A DNA stretch of 64,000 nucleotides. It comes from Nonomuraea typhae (GTDB taxonomy: Bacteria; Actinomycetota; Actinomycetes; Streptosporangiales; Streptosporangiaceae). The position numbers and the translations under genes were made by a program. Positions 18,466-25,077 of this stretch are shown piece by piece (the stretch's first letter is position 1; every line of letters begins with the position of its first letter). The stretch covers positions 62,001 through 126,000 of the forward strand of contig NZ_VRLV01000007.1 of assembly GCF_009760925.1 (NCBI RefSeq), written 5' to 3'. A model generated the notes under the pieces. That model was not told the origin of the DNA and did not search any database. It saw only the letters and a program-made list of their open reading frames with translations.

Positions 18466-18518
18466 TTGACACCACTTCGTGTGTAGTACTACGTTGACAG
18501 CACTTCAAACGTAGTGCT
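18466..18518 (+). promoter_or_regulatory. Promoter and operator-like repeats before a small gene
   Basis: A perfect -35 box TTGACA (18466-18471) is followed after 18 nt by TACGTT (18490-18495). Overlapping it is the perfect 10-bp palindrome GTAGTACTAC (18483-18492). GTACTACGTT (18486-18495) also pairs with AACGTAGTGC (18509-18518) with one mismatch. TACTAC/GTAGTA half-sites are typical of BlaI/MecI-type repressors, so such a regulator is a reasonable guess. None is encoded in this window. Confidence 0.5.
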
Positions 18519-18539
18519 TCAGAGCGAAGGAATCACCAG

Positions 18540-18698
18540 ATGCGAATCAAGCTCCCCGCTTCGATCACCGGCGCCACCGCCGAGCAGGCCAAGGGCAAGC
18601 ACGGCAAGCGTGAGCACGCCGTGCGCGAGATCCAGCCCACCGGCCGCGCCAACTTGTCCCGCCGTCCGACCGCCGCACCCCGAAGGAGCTCCTACTGA
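18540..18698 (+). CDS. Small basic protein (52 residues), function unknown
   Basis: ATG at 18540 to TGA at 18696-18698 encodes 52 residues beginning MRIKLPASITG and ending APRRSSY. It is rich in Arg, Lys and His and has no membrane helix or cysteine. GCGAAGGAATCACCAG upstream offers a Shine-Dalgarno-like GAAGGA with 7-8 nt spacing, and a promoter-like TTGACA with a palindromic operator precedes it, which supports expression. It ends a few nucleotides inside the 3' end of ispG on the other strand. It could be a small regulatory or stress peptide. I do not recognise a family, and a peptide-precursor role is only a possibility. Confidence 0.5.
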   Translation: MRIKLPASITGATAEQAKGKHGKREHAVREIQPTGRANLSRRPTAAPRRSSY

Positions 18699-19798
18699 GA
18701 ATCCGCCGCCGAGTCCCCGGCCAGCCGCAGGGCCTCCTCGATCAGGGTCTCCACGATCCGCGACTCCGAGACGGTCTTGACCACCTCGCCCTTCACGAAG
18801 ATCTGCCCCTTGCCGTTGCCCGACGCCACGCCCAGGTCCGCCTCGCGGGCCTCGCCCGGGCCGTTGACCACGCAGCCCATGACCGCGACCCGTAGCGGGA
18901 ACGGGAAGTCCTCCAGACCGGCCGTGACCTCCTCGGCCAGGCGATAGACGTCCACCTGTGCCCGTCCGCAGGACGGGCACGAGACGATCTCCAGTTTTCG
19001 CTGCCGCAACCCCAGCGATTCGAGGATGCCGATGCCGACCTTGACCTCCTCCACCGGCGGCGCCGACAGCGAGACCCGGATCGTGTCGCCCACGCCCTCG
19101 GCCAGCAGCACGCCGAAGGCCACCGCCGACTTGACCGTCCCCTGCATGAGCGGCCCCGCCTCGGTCACGCCCAGGTGCAGCGGGTAGTCGCAGCGCGCCG
19201 CGAGCTGCCGGTAGGCGGCGACCATCACCACCGGGTCGTGGTGCTTGACCGAGATCTTCACGTCCAGGAAGCCGTGCTCCTCGAACAGCGAGCACTCCCA
19301 CAACGCCGACTCCACCAGCGCCTCCGGCGTGGCCCTGCCGTACTTGGCCAGCAGCCGGGGGTCCAGGGAGCCGGCGTTGACCCCGATCCTGATCGGCACC
19401 CCCGCCGCCGACGCCGCCCGCGCGATCTCGGCCACCCGATCGTCGAACTTCTTGATGTTGCCCGGATTGACGCGCACCGCCGCGCACCCGGCGTCGATCG
19501 CGGCGAAGACGTAGCGCGGCTGGAAGTGGATGTCGGCCACCACCGGGATCTGCGACTTGCGGGCGATCTCCGGCAGCGCCTCCGCGTCGTCGTGTGTGGG
19601 CACCGCCACCCGTACGATCTGGCAGCCGGCCGCCGTCAGCTCGGCGATTTGCTGCAGCGTGGCGTTGACGTCGTGCGTGGGCGTGGTGGTCATCGACTGC
19701 ACGCTCACCGGCGCTCCGCCGCCGACGGGCACGCCGCCCACCATCACCTGTCGCGAGACCCGCCGCCTCTTCGACGGCATCCCGAGGTCGATCATCAT
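18692..19798 (-). CDS. ispG: 4-hydroxy-3-methylbut-2-enyl diphosphate synthase (IspG/GcpE)
   Basis: A 368-residue enzyme of the MEP isoprenoid pathway, converting MEcPP to HMBPP with a [4Fe-4S] cluster. The TIM-barrel part has PVSVQSMTTTPTHDV, VRVAVPTHDDAEAL and VRVNPGNIKKFDDRV. The cluster ligands appear as C274 and C277 (SCPSCGR), C309 (MGCVVNGPGEA) and E316. Length and motifs are normal. The gene follows dxs with overlapping ATGATGA (dxs stop inside the ispG start), preceded by AAGGAG, so it is translated from the dxs transcript. The first ATG (19798) is used. In actinobacteria the housekeeping ispG usually lies with dxr, so this is probably a second, pathway-dedicated copy. That is inference. 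Confidence 0.95.
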   Translation of the reverse strand: MMIDLGMPSKRRRVSRQVMVGGVPVGGGAPVSVQSMTTTPTHDVNATLQQIAELTAAGCQIVRVAVPTHDDAEALPEIARKSQIPVVADIHFQPRYVFAAIDAGCAAVRVNPGNIKKFDDRVAEIARAASAAGVPIRIGVNAGSLDPRLLAKYGRATPEALVESALWECSLFEEHGFLDVKISVKHHDPVVMVAAYRQLAARCDYPLHLGVTEAGPLMQGTVKSAVAFGVLLAEGVGDTIRVSLSAPPVEEVKVGIGILESLGLRQRKLEIVSCPSCGRAQVDVYRLAEEVTAGLEDFPFPLRVAVMGCVVNGPGEAREADLGVASGNGKGQIFVKGEVVKTVSESRIVETLIEEALRLAGDSAADSQ

Positions 19799-21531
19799 CG
19801 GGCCAGCTCCTTCCGTACGGCATGCGCGATCCCGGGACCGGTCAGCCCCGCCTCCGTCAGCAACTGGTCCCGTGACCCGTGCTGGATGAAGGCCGGGGGC
19901 AGCCCGAGATGCCGCATCCGCTGACCGGTGCCGCACTCCTGCCCGATGACCGCCCCCGCGCCGCCGGTCACGACCCCGTCCTCCACCGTGACGACCAGTT
20001 GGTGCGCTCCCACCGCCTGCCGCAGGCCGGGCGTGACGGGCAGCACCCAGCGCGGGTCGAGCACGCTCACCCCCACCCCTTCCGCGCTCAGCATGGCCGC
20101 CGCCTCGAGGCAGGGCTCCGCCATCGCCCCGATCGCGATCAGCAGCACGTCGTGCCCGCTGCTCCAGAGCACGTCCATGCCTTCGGAACGTTCCACCGCG
20201 GCCAGCTCGATGCCCGCGCTCGCCTTGGGGAAGCGCAGCGCCGCCGGGCCCGCGCAGTCCACGGCCTCCTCCAGCAGCTCGCGCAGGCGGCGGCCGTCGC
20301 GCGGCGCGGCCACCCGCAGGCCCGGCACCGCCGACAGGATCGCCAGATCCCACATGCCGTGGTGGCTGGGGCCGTCGGGCCCGGTGATCCCGGCCCGGTC
20401 CAGCACGATCGTGACCGGCAGGCCCTGCATCGCCACGTCCAGGAGCACCTGGTCGAAGGCGCGGTTGAGGAAGGTCGCGTAGACGGCCACCACCGGGTGG
20501 AAGCCCTCCATCGCCAGCCCGGCCGCCGAGACCATCGCGTGCTGCTCGGCGATGCCCACGTCGAACATCCGGCCGGGGAACCGCTTGCCGAAGGCGTCCA
20601 GCCCGGTCGGGCCGGGCATGGCCGCGGTGATGGCGACCAGGCCGGGCCGGGTCTCGCCGAGCGCGCACAGGTGCTCGGCGAAGACCTGGGTCCAGGTGCG
20701 GCTGCTGCCGGACAGCGGCTTGCCGGTCTGCGGGTCGCTGACCGGGATGGCGTGCATGTGCTCGCCGAGATCCAGCTCCGCGGGGCGGTAGCCGTACCCC
20801 TTGCGGGTTTTGCAGTGGACCACGCTGGGGCTCGGCAGCGTGCGGGCGGTGCGCAGCGCGCGCTCGACCGCGGCGATGTCGTGGCCGTCCACCGGGCCGA
20901 GGTAGACGAAGCCGAGGCTCTCCAGCAGCGGGCCGAAGACGCGCGCGCACCCGCCGTGGGTGGGCGCGTAGGAGCGGCCGTTGTCGTTGAGCACGACGAT
21001 GACCGGGCGGCCCTCGCCGTCGCTCAGGTTGTTGAGCGACTCCCACGCCAGCCCGCCGGTCAGCGCGCCGTCGCCGACGACGGCGACCACCGATCGGCCC
21101 TCCTCGCCCTTGAGCCGGCGGGCCTTGGCGATGCCGTCGGCGTAGCCGAGCGCGGTGGAGGCGTGGGAGTTGCCGATGTGGTCGTGGGGCGACTCCTCGG
21201 GCGAGGGGTAGCCGCTGAGCCCGCCGAGCGCGCGCAGGGTGTCGAAGCCCGCCTGCCGGCCGGTGAGCAGTTTGTGGACGTATGCCTGATGTCCGGTGTC
21301 GAACAGAAGTGTGTCCTCCGGGGAATGGAAGACGCGGTGCAGAGCGATCGTGATCTCGACCATGCCGAGGTTCGAGCCGAGGTGCCCGCCGCTCGCCATG
21401 ACCTTGCCGATGAGGAACTCGCGAATCTCCCGGGCCAGCGCCTGCAGGTGCGCAGAGGGAAGGAGGCGCAGGTCGCGGGGGCTTGAGATGGTCTGGAGCA
21501 GAGGATCTTCCAGGCCAGAGGAGGCCGCCAT
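19795..21531 (-). CDS. dxs: 1-deoxy-D-xylulose-5-phosphate synthase (short form)
   Basis: A 578-residue thiamine-diphosphate enzyme that condenses pyruvate and glyceraldehyde-3-phosphate in the first MEP step. H50 (SGGHLGSNLG), H81 (FDTGHQAYVHK), the ThDP/Mg motif GDGALTGGLAWESLNN (153-168) and the catalytic E329 (GIAEQHA) are present. The transketolase-like C-terminal domain is complete. It is shorter than usual (about 620-640 residues) because the segment after NDNGRSYAP (about 190-208) lacks roughly 45-50 residues, replaced by a short link to LGPVDGHD. This matches the region I recall as disordered in DXS crystal structures, so activity is probably kept. It is the first gene of the dxs-ispG pair and diverges from the terpene/encapsulin operon. 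Confidence 0.94.
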   Translation of the reverse strand: MAASSGLEDPLLQTISSPRDLRLLPSAHLQALAREIREFLIGKVMASGGHLGSNLGMVEITIALHRVFHSPEDTLLFDTGHQAYVHKLLTGRQAGFDTLRALGGLSGYPSPEESPHDHIGNSHASTALGYADGIAKARRLKGEEGRSVVAVVGDGALTGGLAWESLNNLSDGEGRPVIVVLNDNGRSYAPTHGGCARVFGPLLESLGFVYLGPVDGHDIAAVERALRTARTLPSPSVVHCKTRKGYGYRPAELDLGEHMHAIPVSDPQTGKPLSGSSRTWTQVFAEHLCALGETRPGLVAITAAMPGPTGLDAFGKRFPGRMFDVGIAEQHAMVSAAGLAMEGFHPVVAVYATFLNRAFDQVLLDVAMQGLPVTIVLDRAGITGPDGPSHHGMWDLAILSAVPGLRVAAPRDGRRLRELLEEAVDCAGPAALRFPKASAGIELAAVERSEGMDVLWSSGHDVLLIAIGAMAEPCLEAAAMLSAEGVGVSVLDPRWVLPVTPGLRQAVGAHQLVVTVEDGVVTGGAGAVIGQECGTGQRMRHLGLPPAFIQHGSRDQLLTEAGLTGPGIAHAVRKELAR

Positions 21532-21695
21532 GGTTGCTCCAAGAGGGGTCGACTGCGGTCGTGGTCGAATCCTGTCTCCGTGCCGCCTGTCCGTGAACAG
21601 GGTGTTCCAGTGGATGGAACAAGCGATTTCACTCTCGGTGTTCGTGACCTAGCTTCTCGTGTGTGCCCGACGATCTCGCACGAGGGGAACGGATC
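21532..21695. promoter_or_regulatory. Divergent promoter region between dxs-ispG and the encapsulin/terpene operon
   Basis: This 164-nt gap separates the two MEP/terpene transcripts and must hold both promoters. It contains a perfect inverted repeat, TGTTCCA (21603-21609) and TGGAACA (21615-21621) with a 5-nt centre. A further half-site GAACA (21595-21599) pairs with TGTTC (21603-21607) across GGG. Three alternating GAACA/TGTTC half-sites in 27 nt suggest cooperative binding of a dimeric regulator. TTTCAC (21627) and TAGCTT (21650) with 17-nt spacing could serve as a weak promoter towards the prenyl synthase gene. Confidence 0.6.
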
Positions 21696-22751
21696 ATGGC
21701 GGCGGAGCTCGCGGATCCACCGGAGGAGTCCGTCACGGCGGCCATCGACCGGGTCAGGTCGAGCGTTGACGCGCTTCTCGCGGCCTTCATCGACGCCCAT
21801 CCCGCCCCCGTCGCCGATCCCGAGCTCGCCGAAGGCCACCGCCTTCTGAAGGAGTTCGTGGTCAAGGGCGGCAAGCGCATCCGGCCCCTGCTCTGCTACT
21901 GGGGAGCGCGCGGCGCCGGCGGCACGGACGATGCGGCCACCGTCGCCGCGGGCGCCGCCCTCGAGCTCTACCACGCCGGTCTCCTCATCCACGACGACAT
22001 CATGGACGGCAGCGAACTGCGCCGTGGGCGGCCCACCCTGCACCGGAGCCTGGCCCGGCCGACCAAGCACCCCGTCGCGGAACCCTTCGGCCACTGCGCC
22101 GCCGTCCTGCTCGGCGTGCTCACGCAGGCGTGGGCCGACGAGCTCTTAGGCGCGGCCAACCCGGCCGTCAGGGCGTTGTTCAACCAGATGCGCGGCGAGG
22201 TCATCGCCGGCCAGTACCTCGACGTCCAGACGCACCTCGGCCCGAGCGTCGATCGCGCGCTCACCGTCATCCGCTTCAAGACCGCCAAGTACACCGTCGA
22301 GCGCCCCCTCCAGATCGGCGGCGCGCTCGCCGGCGCCCCCCGCGCCCTCCTCGAGTCCTACTCCCGCTTCGGCCTGCCCATGGGCGAGGCGTTCCAACTG
22401 CGCGACGACATCCTCGGCGTCTTCGGCGACCCCGGGATCACCGGCAAGCCGGTCACCGACGACCTGCGTGAGGGCAAGGCCACCGTGCTCATCGCGCTCG
22501 CCTTCGCCGAGGCCACCGGATCCGCCCTCCACCTGCTGCGGACCTGGCACGGCAATCCCGACCTCGACGATGCCCGCGCCGCCGACCTGCGGCAGGTCAT
22601 CGTCGACTCCCGTGCACTCACCCGCGTCGAGTCGATGATCGACGGCCGGGTCAGAACCGGACTGGAGGAACTGCGGACATGCGCGATCGACGAGGACGCC
22701 AGGGAGGCGCTCACCTTGATGGCCGGACAGCTGACACACCGGCTGGCGTGA
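21696..22751 (+). CDS. Trans-polyprenyl diphosphate synthase (FPP/GGPP synthase family)
   Basis: A 351-residue all-helical prenyltransferase that condenses IPP with allylic diphosphates. The first aspartate-rich motif is DDIMD (100-104, followed by GSELRRGRPTLH) and the second is LRDDILGVFGD (starting about 236). KGGKRIRP (57-64) binds diphosphate. No aromatic residue stands 4 or 5 positions before the first motif, so product length (C15 or C20) is uncertain. The downstream GeoA-type cyclase needs FPP. The ATG at 21696 is chosen because GAGGGG lies 8 nt upstream. A GTG at 21663 would add 11 residues. A TTA codon occurs at 22146. First gene of a five-gene operon, overlapping ispH by 4 nt (GTGA). 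In family 2B loci prenyltransferases can be encapsulin partners. Confidence 0.93.
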   Translation: MAAELADPPEESVTAAIDRVRSSVDALLAAFIDAHPAPVADPELAEGHRLLKEFVVKGGKRIRPLLCYWGARGAGGTDDAATVAAGAALELYHAGLLIHDDIMDGSELRRGRPTLHRSLARPTKHPVAEPFGHCAAVLLGVLTQAWADELLGAANPAVRALFNQMRGEVIAGQYLDVQTHLGPSVDRALTVIRFKTAKYTVERPLQIGGALAGAPRALLESYSRFGLPMGEAFQLRDDILGVFGDPGITGKPVTDDLREGKATVLIALAFAEATGSALHLLRTWHGNPDLDDARAADLRQVIVDSRALTRVESMIDGRVRTGLEELRTCAIDEDAREALTLMAGQLTHRLA

Positions 22752-23692
22752 AGCGGGTGCTGCTGGCCGCCCCGCGCGGATACTGCGCCGGGGTGGAGCG
22801 GGCCATCCGCGCCGTGGAGGAGGCCCTGACACGGTACGGCCCGCCCATCTACGTGCGTAAACAGATCGTGCACAACACCTTCGTGGTGGCCGACCTCACG
22901 CGGCGCGGCGCGATCTTCGTTGACGAACTGGACGAGGTCCCCGACTCCGCCCTGGTCGTCTTCTCCGCCCACGGCGTCGCGCCCGCGGTCAAGCGGGAGG
23001 CCGGTGGCCGCGGCCTGCGGACCATCGACGCCACCTGCCCGCTGGTGACCAAGGTGCACAAGGAGGCCGTGCGATTCGCCGAGGCGGGCTACGACATCGT
23101 GCTCATCGGCCACGCCGAGCACGAAGAGGTCGAGGGCACGCTCGGCGAGGCACCCGGGCGCATCCACGTCGTCGACCCGGCCCGCGTGGACGAGGCGGTG
23201 CTGCCCGCCGGCCGGCCGATCAGCTGGCTGTCGCAGACCACGCTCTCGGTGGAGGAGACCATGGGCGCGGTCGAGAAGCTGCGCGAACGCCGCCCCGGGC
23301 TGATCGACCCGCCCAGCGACGACATCTGCTACGCCAGCCAGAACCGCCAGGAGGCGATCACCGCGATCGCGCCCGAGTGCGACCTGGTGATCGTGGTCGG
23401 CTCGGCCAACTCCTCCAACTCCCGGCGCCTGGTCGAGGTCGCGCTCGCCGCCGGGGCGCGGGCCGGATACCTGGTGGACGGCGTCGCCCAGGCCGAGGAG
23501 CGCTGGCTGCAGGGCGTGGCCACCGTCGGCGTCAGCTCCGGGGCCTCCGTCCCCGACCATCTCGTCGCCGAGGTCCTCGACTGGCTGGGTGAGCGCGGCT
23601 TCGCCGACGTCGAGACCGTGACGCTCACCGAGGAACGCCTGACCTTCTCCCTCCCGCACGAACTCCGATCCCCGATAGGTGGTGTGCAGTGA
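22748..23692 (+). CDS. ispH: 4-hydroxy-3-methylbut-2-enyl diphosphate reductase (IspH/LytB)
   Basis: A 314-residue Fe-S enzyme that reduces HMBPP to IPP and DMAPP, the last MEP step. The three cluster cysteines are C13 (APRGYCAGVERAI), C97 (IDATCPLV) and C194 (DDICYASQNR). H42 (VHN), H75 (FSAHG), H122 (GHAEHEEVEGT) with E127, and the SANSSNS motif complete the active site. The GTG start lies inside the prenyl synthase stop (GTGA), and the stop overlaps the next gene start (GTGA at 23689). The enzyme would feed IPP/DMAPP straight to the prenyltransferase encoded upstream. A second, housekeeping ispH elsewhere is likely but not visible here. Confidence 0.95.
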   Translation: MKRVLLAAPRGYCAGVERAIRAVEEALTRYGPPIYVRKQIVHNTFVVADLTRRGAIFVDELDEVPDSALVVFSAHGVAPAVKREAGGRGLRTIDATCPLVTKVHKEAVRFAEAGYDIVLIGHAEHEEVEGTLGEAPGRIHVVDPARVDEAVLPAGRPISWLSQTTLSVEETMGAVEKLRERRPGLIDPPSDDICYASQNRQEAITAIAPECDLVIVVGSANSSNSRRLVEVALAAGARAGYLVDGVAQAEERWLQGVATVGVSSGASVPDHLVAEVLDWLGERGFADVETVTLTEERLTFSLPHELRSPIGGVQ

Positions 23693-25077
23693 CCGAATCC
23701 GTCCTGAACAACGAGAGCCCCCTCAGCCTCGGTACCAAAGCCGCGCGCAATCTGGCGACCACGACCAAGACCCAGCCGCAGATGCAGGAGATCACCTCCC
23801 GGCACCTGCTCAAGGTGCTGCCCTGGGTCGAAGTGATCGGCGGCGCGTACCGGGTCAACCGCCGCCTCACCTACACGGTCGGGGACGGCCGGATCACGTT
23901 CACCAACACCGGCGCGTCCGTGCGGGTGATCCCGGCGGAGCTGTGCGAGCTGCCCGCGCTGCGCGGCTACGACGACGTCGACGTGCTCACCGCCCTGGCC
24001 GACCGCTTCGTCCAGCGTGAATACGAGCCCGGCCAGGTGATCGTGGAGGCCGGCAGTCCGGCGGAAGAGGTCATCCTCATCGCCCACGGCAAGGTCAGCG
24101 TGCTCGCCGAGGGGGCCTACGGCAAGCAGACCGTGCGCGGCGTGCTGGCCGACGGCGATCACGTCGGCGACCGGTCGCTGGCCGGGGAGACCGGCACGTG
24201 GGAGAACACGGTGCAGGCGGTCACCGCGTGCACGATCCTCGCCCTGCCCAGGCCGGCCTTCGACGAGGTGGCGGAACAGGCGGAGGGGCTGCGCGAGCAC
24301 GTGGACGCGTGGGCGGCCGATCCCGACCAGGCGCTCAACGCCCACGGCGAGGCCGAGATCGCGCTGGCCTCGGGCCACATCGGCGAGCCGACGCTGCCCG
24401 GCACGTTCGTGGACTACGACCTGGCGCCGCGCGAGTACGAGCTGAGCGTCGCGCAGACGATCCTGCGGGTGCACACGCGGGTGGCCGATCTGTACAACGA
24501 GCCGATGAACCAGACGCAGCAGCAGTTGCGGCTGACGGTGGAGGCGCTGCGCGAGCGCCAGGAGCACGAGCTGGTCAACAACCGCGAGTTCGGCCTGCTG
24601 CACAACGCCGACCTCAAGCAGCGCATCCACACCCTGACCGGCCCGCCCACCCCGGACGACCTGGATGAGCTGCTGGCCCTGGTCTGGAAGAACCCGGCGG
24701 TCTTCCTCGCCCACCCGCGGGCCATCGCCGCCTTCGCCCGCCAGTGCACCGAGCGCGGCGTCTATCCCACGGCCGTCGAGGTCAACGGGCAGAAGGCGCC
24801 GTCGTGGCGTGGGGTGCCGATCCTGCCGTGCAACAAGATCCCGGTCAGTGAGTCCGGACTCAGCTCGATCATGGTGATGCGGGTGGGCGAGGCGGCCCAG
24901 GGGGTCATCGGCCTGACGCGCACCGGCCTGCCCGACGAGTACGAGCCCGGTCTGTCGGTGCGCTTCATGGGCATCAACGACAAGGCGATCATTTCCTACC
25001 TTGTCACGACGTACTACTCCGCCTCGGTGCTCGTGCCGGACGCTCTCGGCATCCTGGAGAGCGTTGAGGTGGGCTGA
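23689..25077 (+). CDS. Family 2B encapsulin shell protein A (HK97 fold with cyclic-nucleotide-binding-like insert)
   Basis: A 462-residue protein. The N-terminal arm (about 1-35, with TKAARNLATTTKTQPQMQEI), the following segment (36-95) and residues 220-462 form the phage-capsid-like shell fold typical of family 2 encapsulins (PREYELSVAQTILRVHTRV; NNREFGLLHNADLKQR; GVIGLTRTGLPDEYEPG; YLVTTYYSASVLVPDALG). Residues about 100-205 are an inserted cNMP-binding-like domain (EPGQVIVEAGSPAEEVILI, LADGDHVGD). No DNA-binding helix-turn-helix is present, so it is not a Crp-type regulator. The phosphate-binding cassette (VGDRSLAGETGTWENTVQA) lacks the arginine that binds cAMP, so the ligand is uncertain. 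It would assemble into a nanocompartment around terpene enzymes. It overlaps geoA by 1 nt (TGATG). Confidence 0.9.
   Translation: MTESVLNNESPLSLGTKAARNLATTTKTQPQMQEITSRHLLKVLPWVEVIGGAYRVNRRLTYTVGDGRITFTNTGASVRVIPAELCELPALRGYDDVDVLTALADRFVQREYEPGQVIVEAGSPAEEVILIAHGKVSVLAEGAYGKQTVRGVLADGDHVGDRSLAGETGTWENTVQAVTACTILALPRPAFDEVAEQAEGLREHVDAWAADPDQALNAHGEAEIALASGHIGEPTLPGTFVDYDLAPREYELSVAQTILRVHTRVADLYNEPMNQTQQQLRLTVEALRERQEHELVNNREFGLLHNADLKQRIHTLTGPPTPDDLDELLALVWKNPAVFLAHPRAIAAFARQCTERGVYPTAVEVNGQKAPSWRGVPILPCNKIPVSESGLSSIMVMRVGEAAQGVIGLTRTGLPDEYEPGLSVRFMGINDKAIISYLVTTYYSASVLVPDALGILESVEVG

Noticed and set aside
23689..25077. Crp/Fnr-type transcription factor (because of the cyclic-nucleotide-binding-like domain)
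   Set aside because: There is no C-terminal helix-turn-helix; the rest of the protein carries shell-fold segments shared with the second paralogue and family 2B encapsulins.
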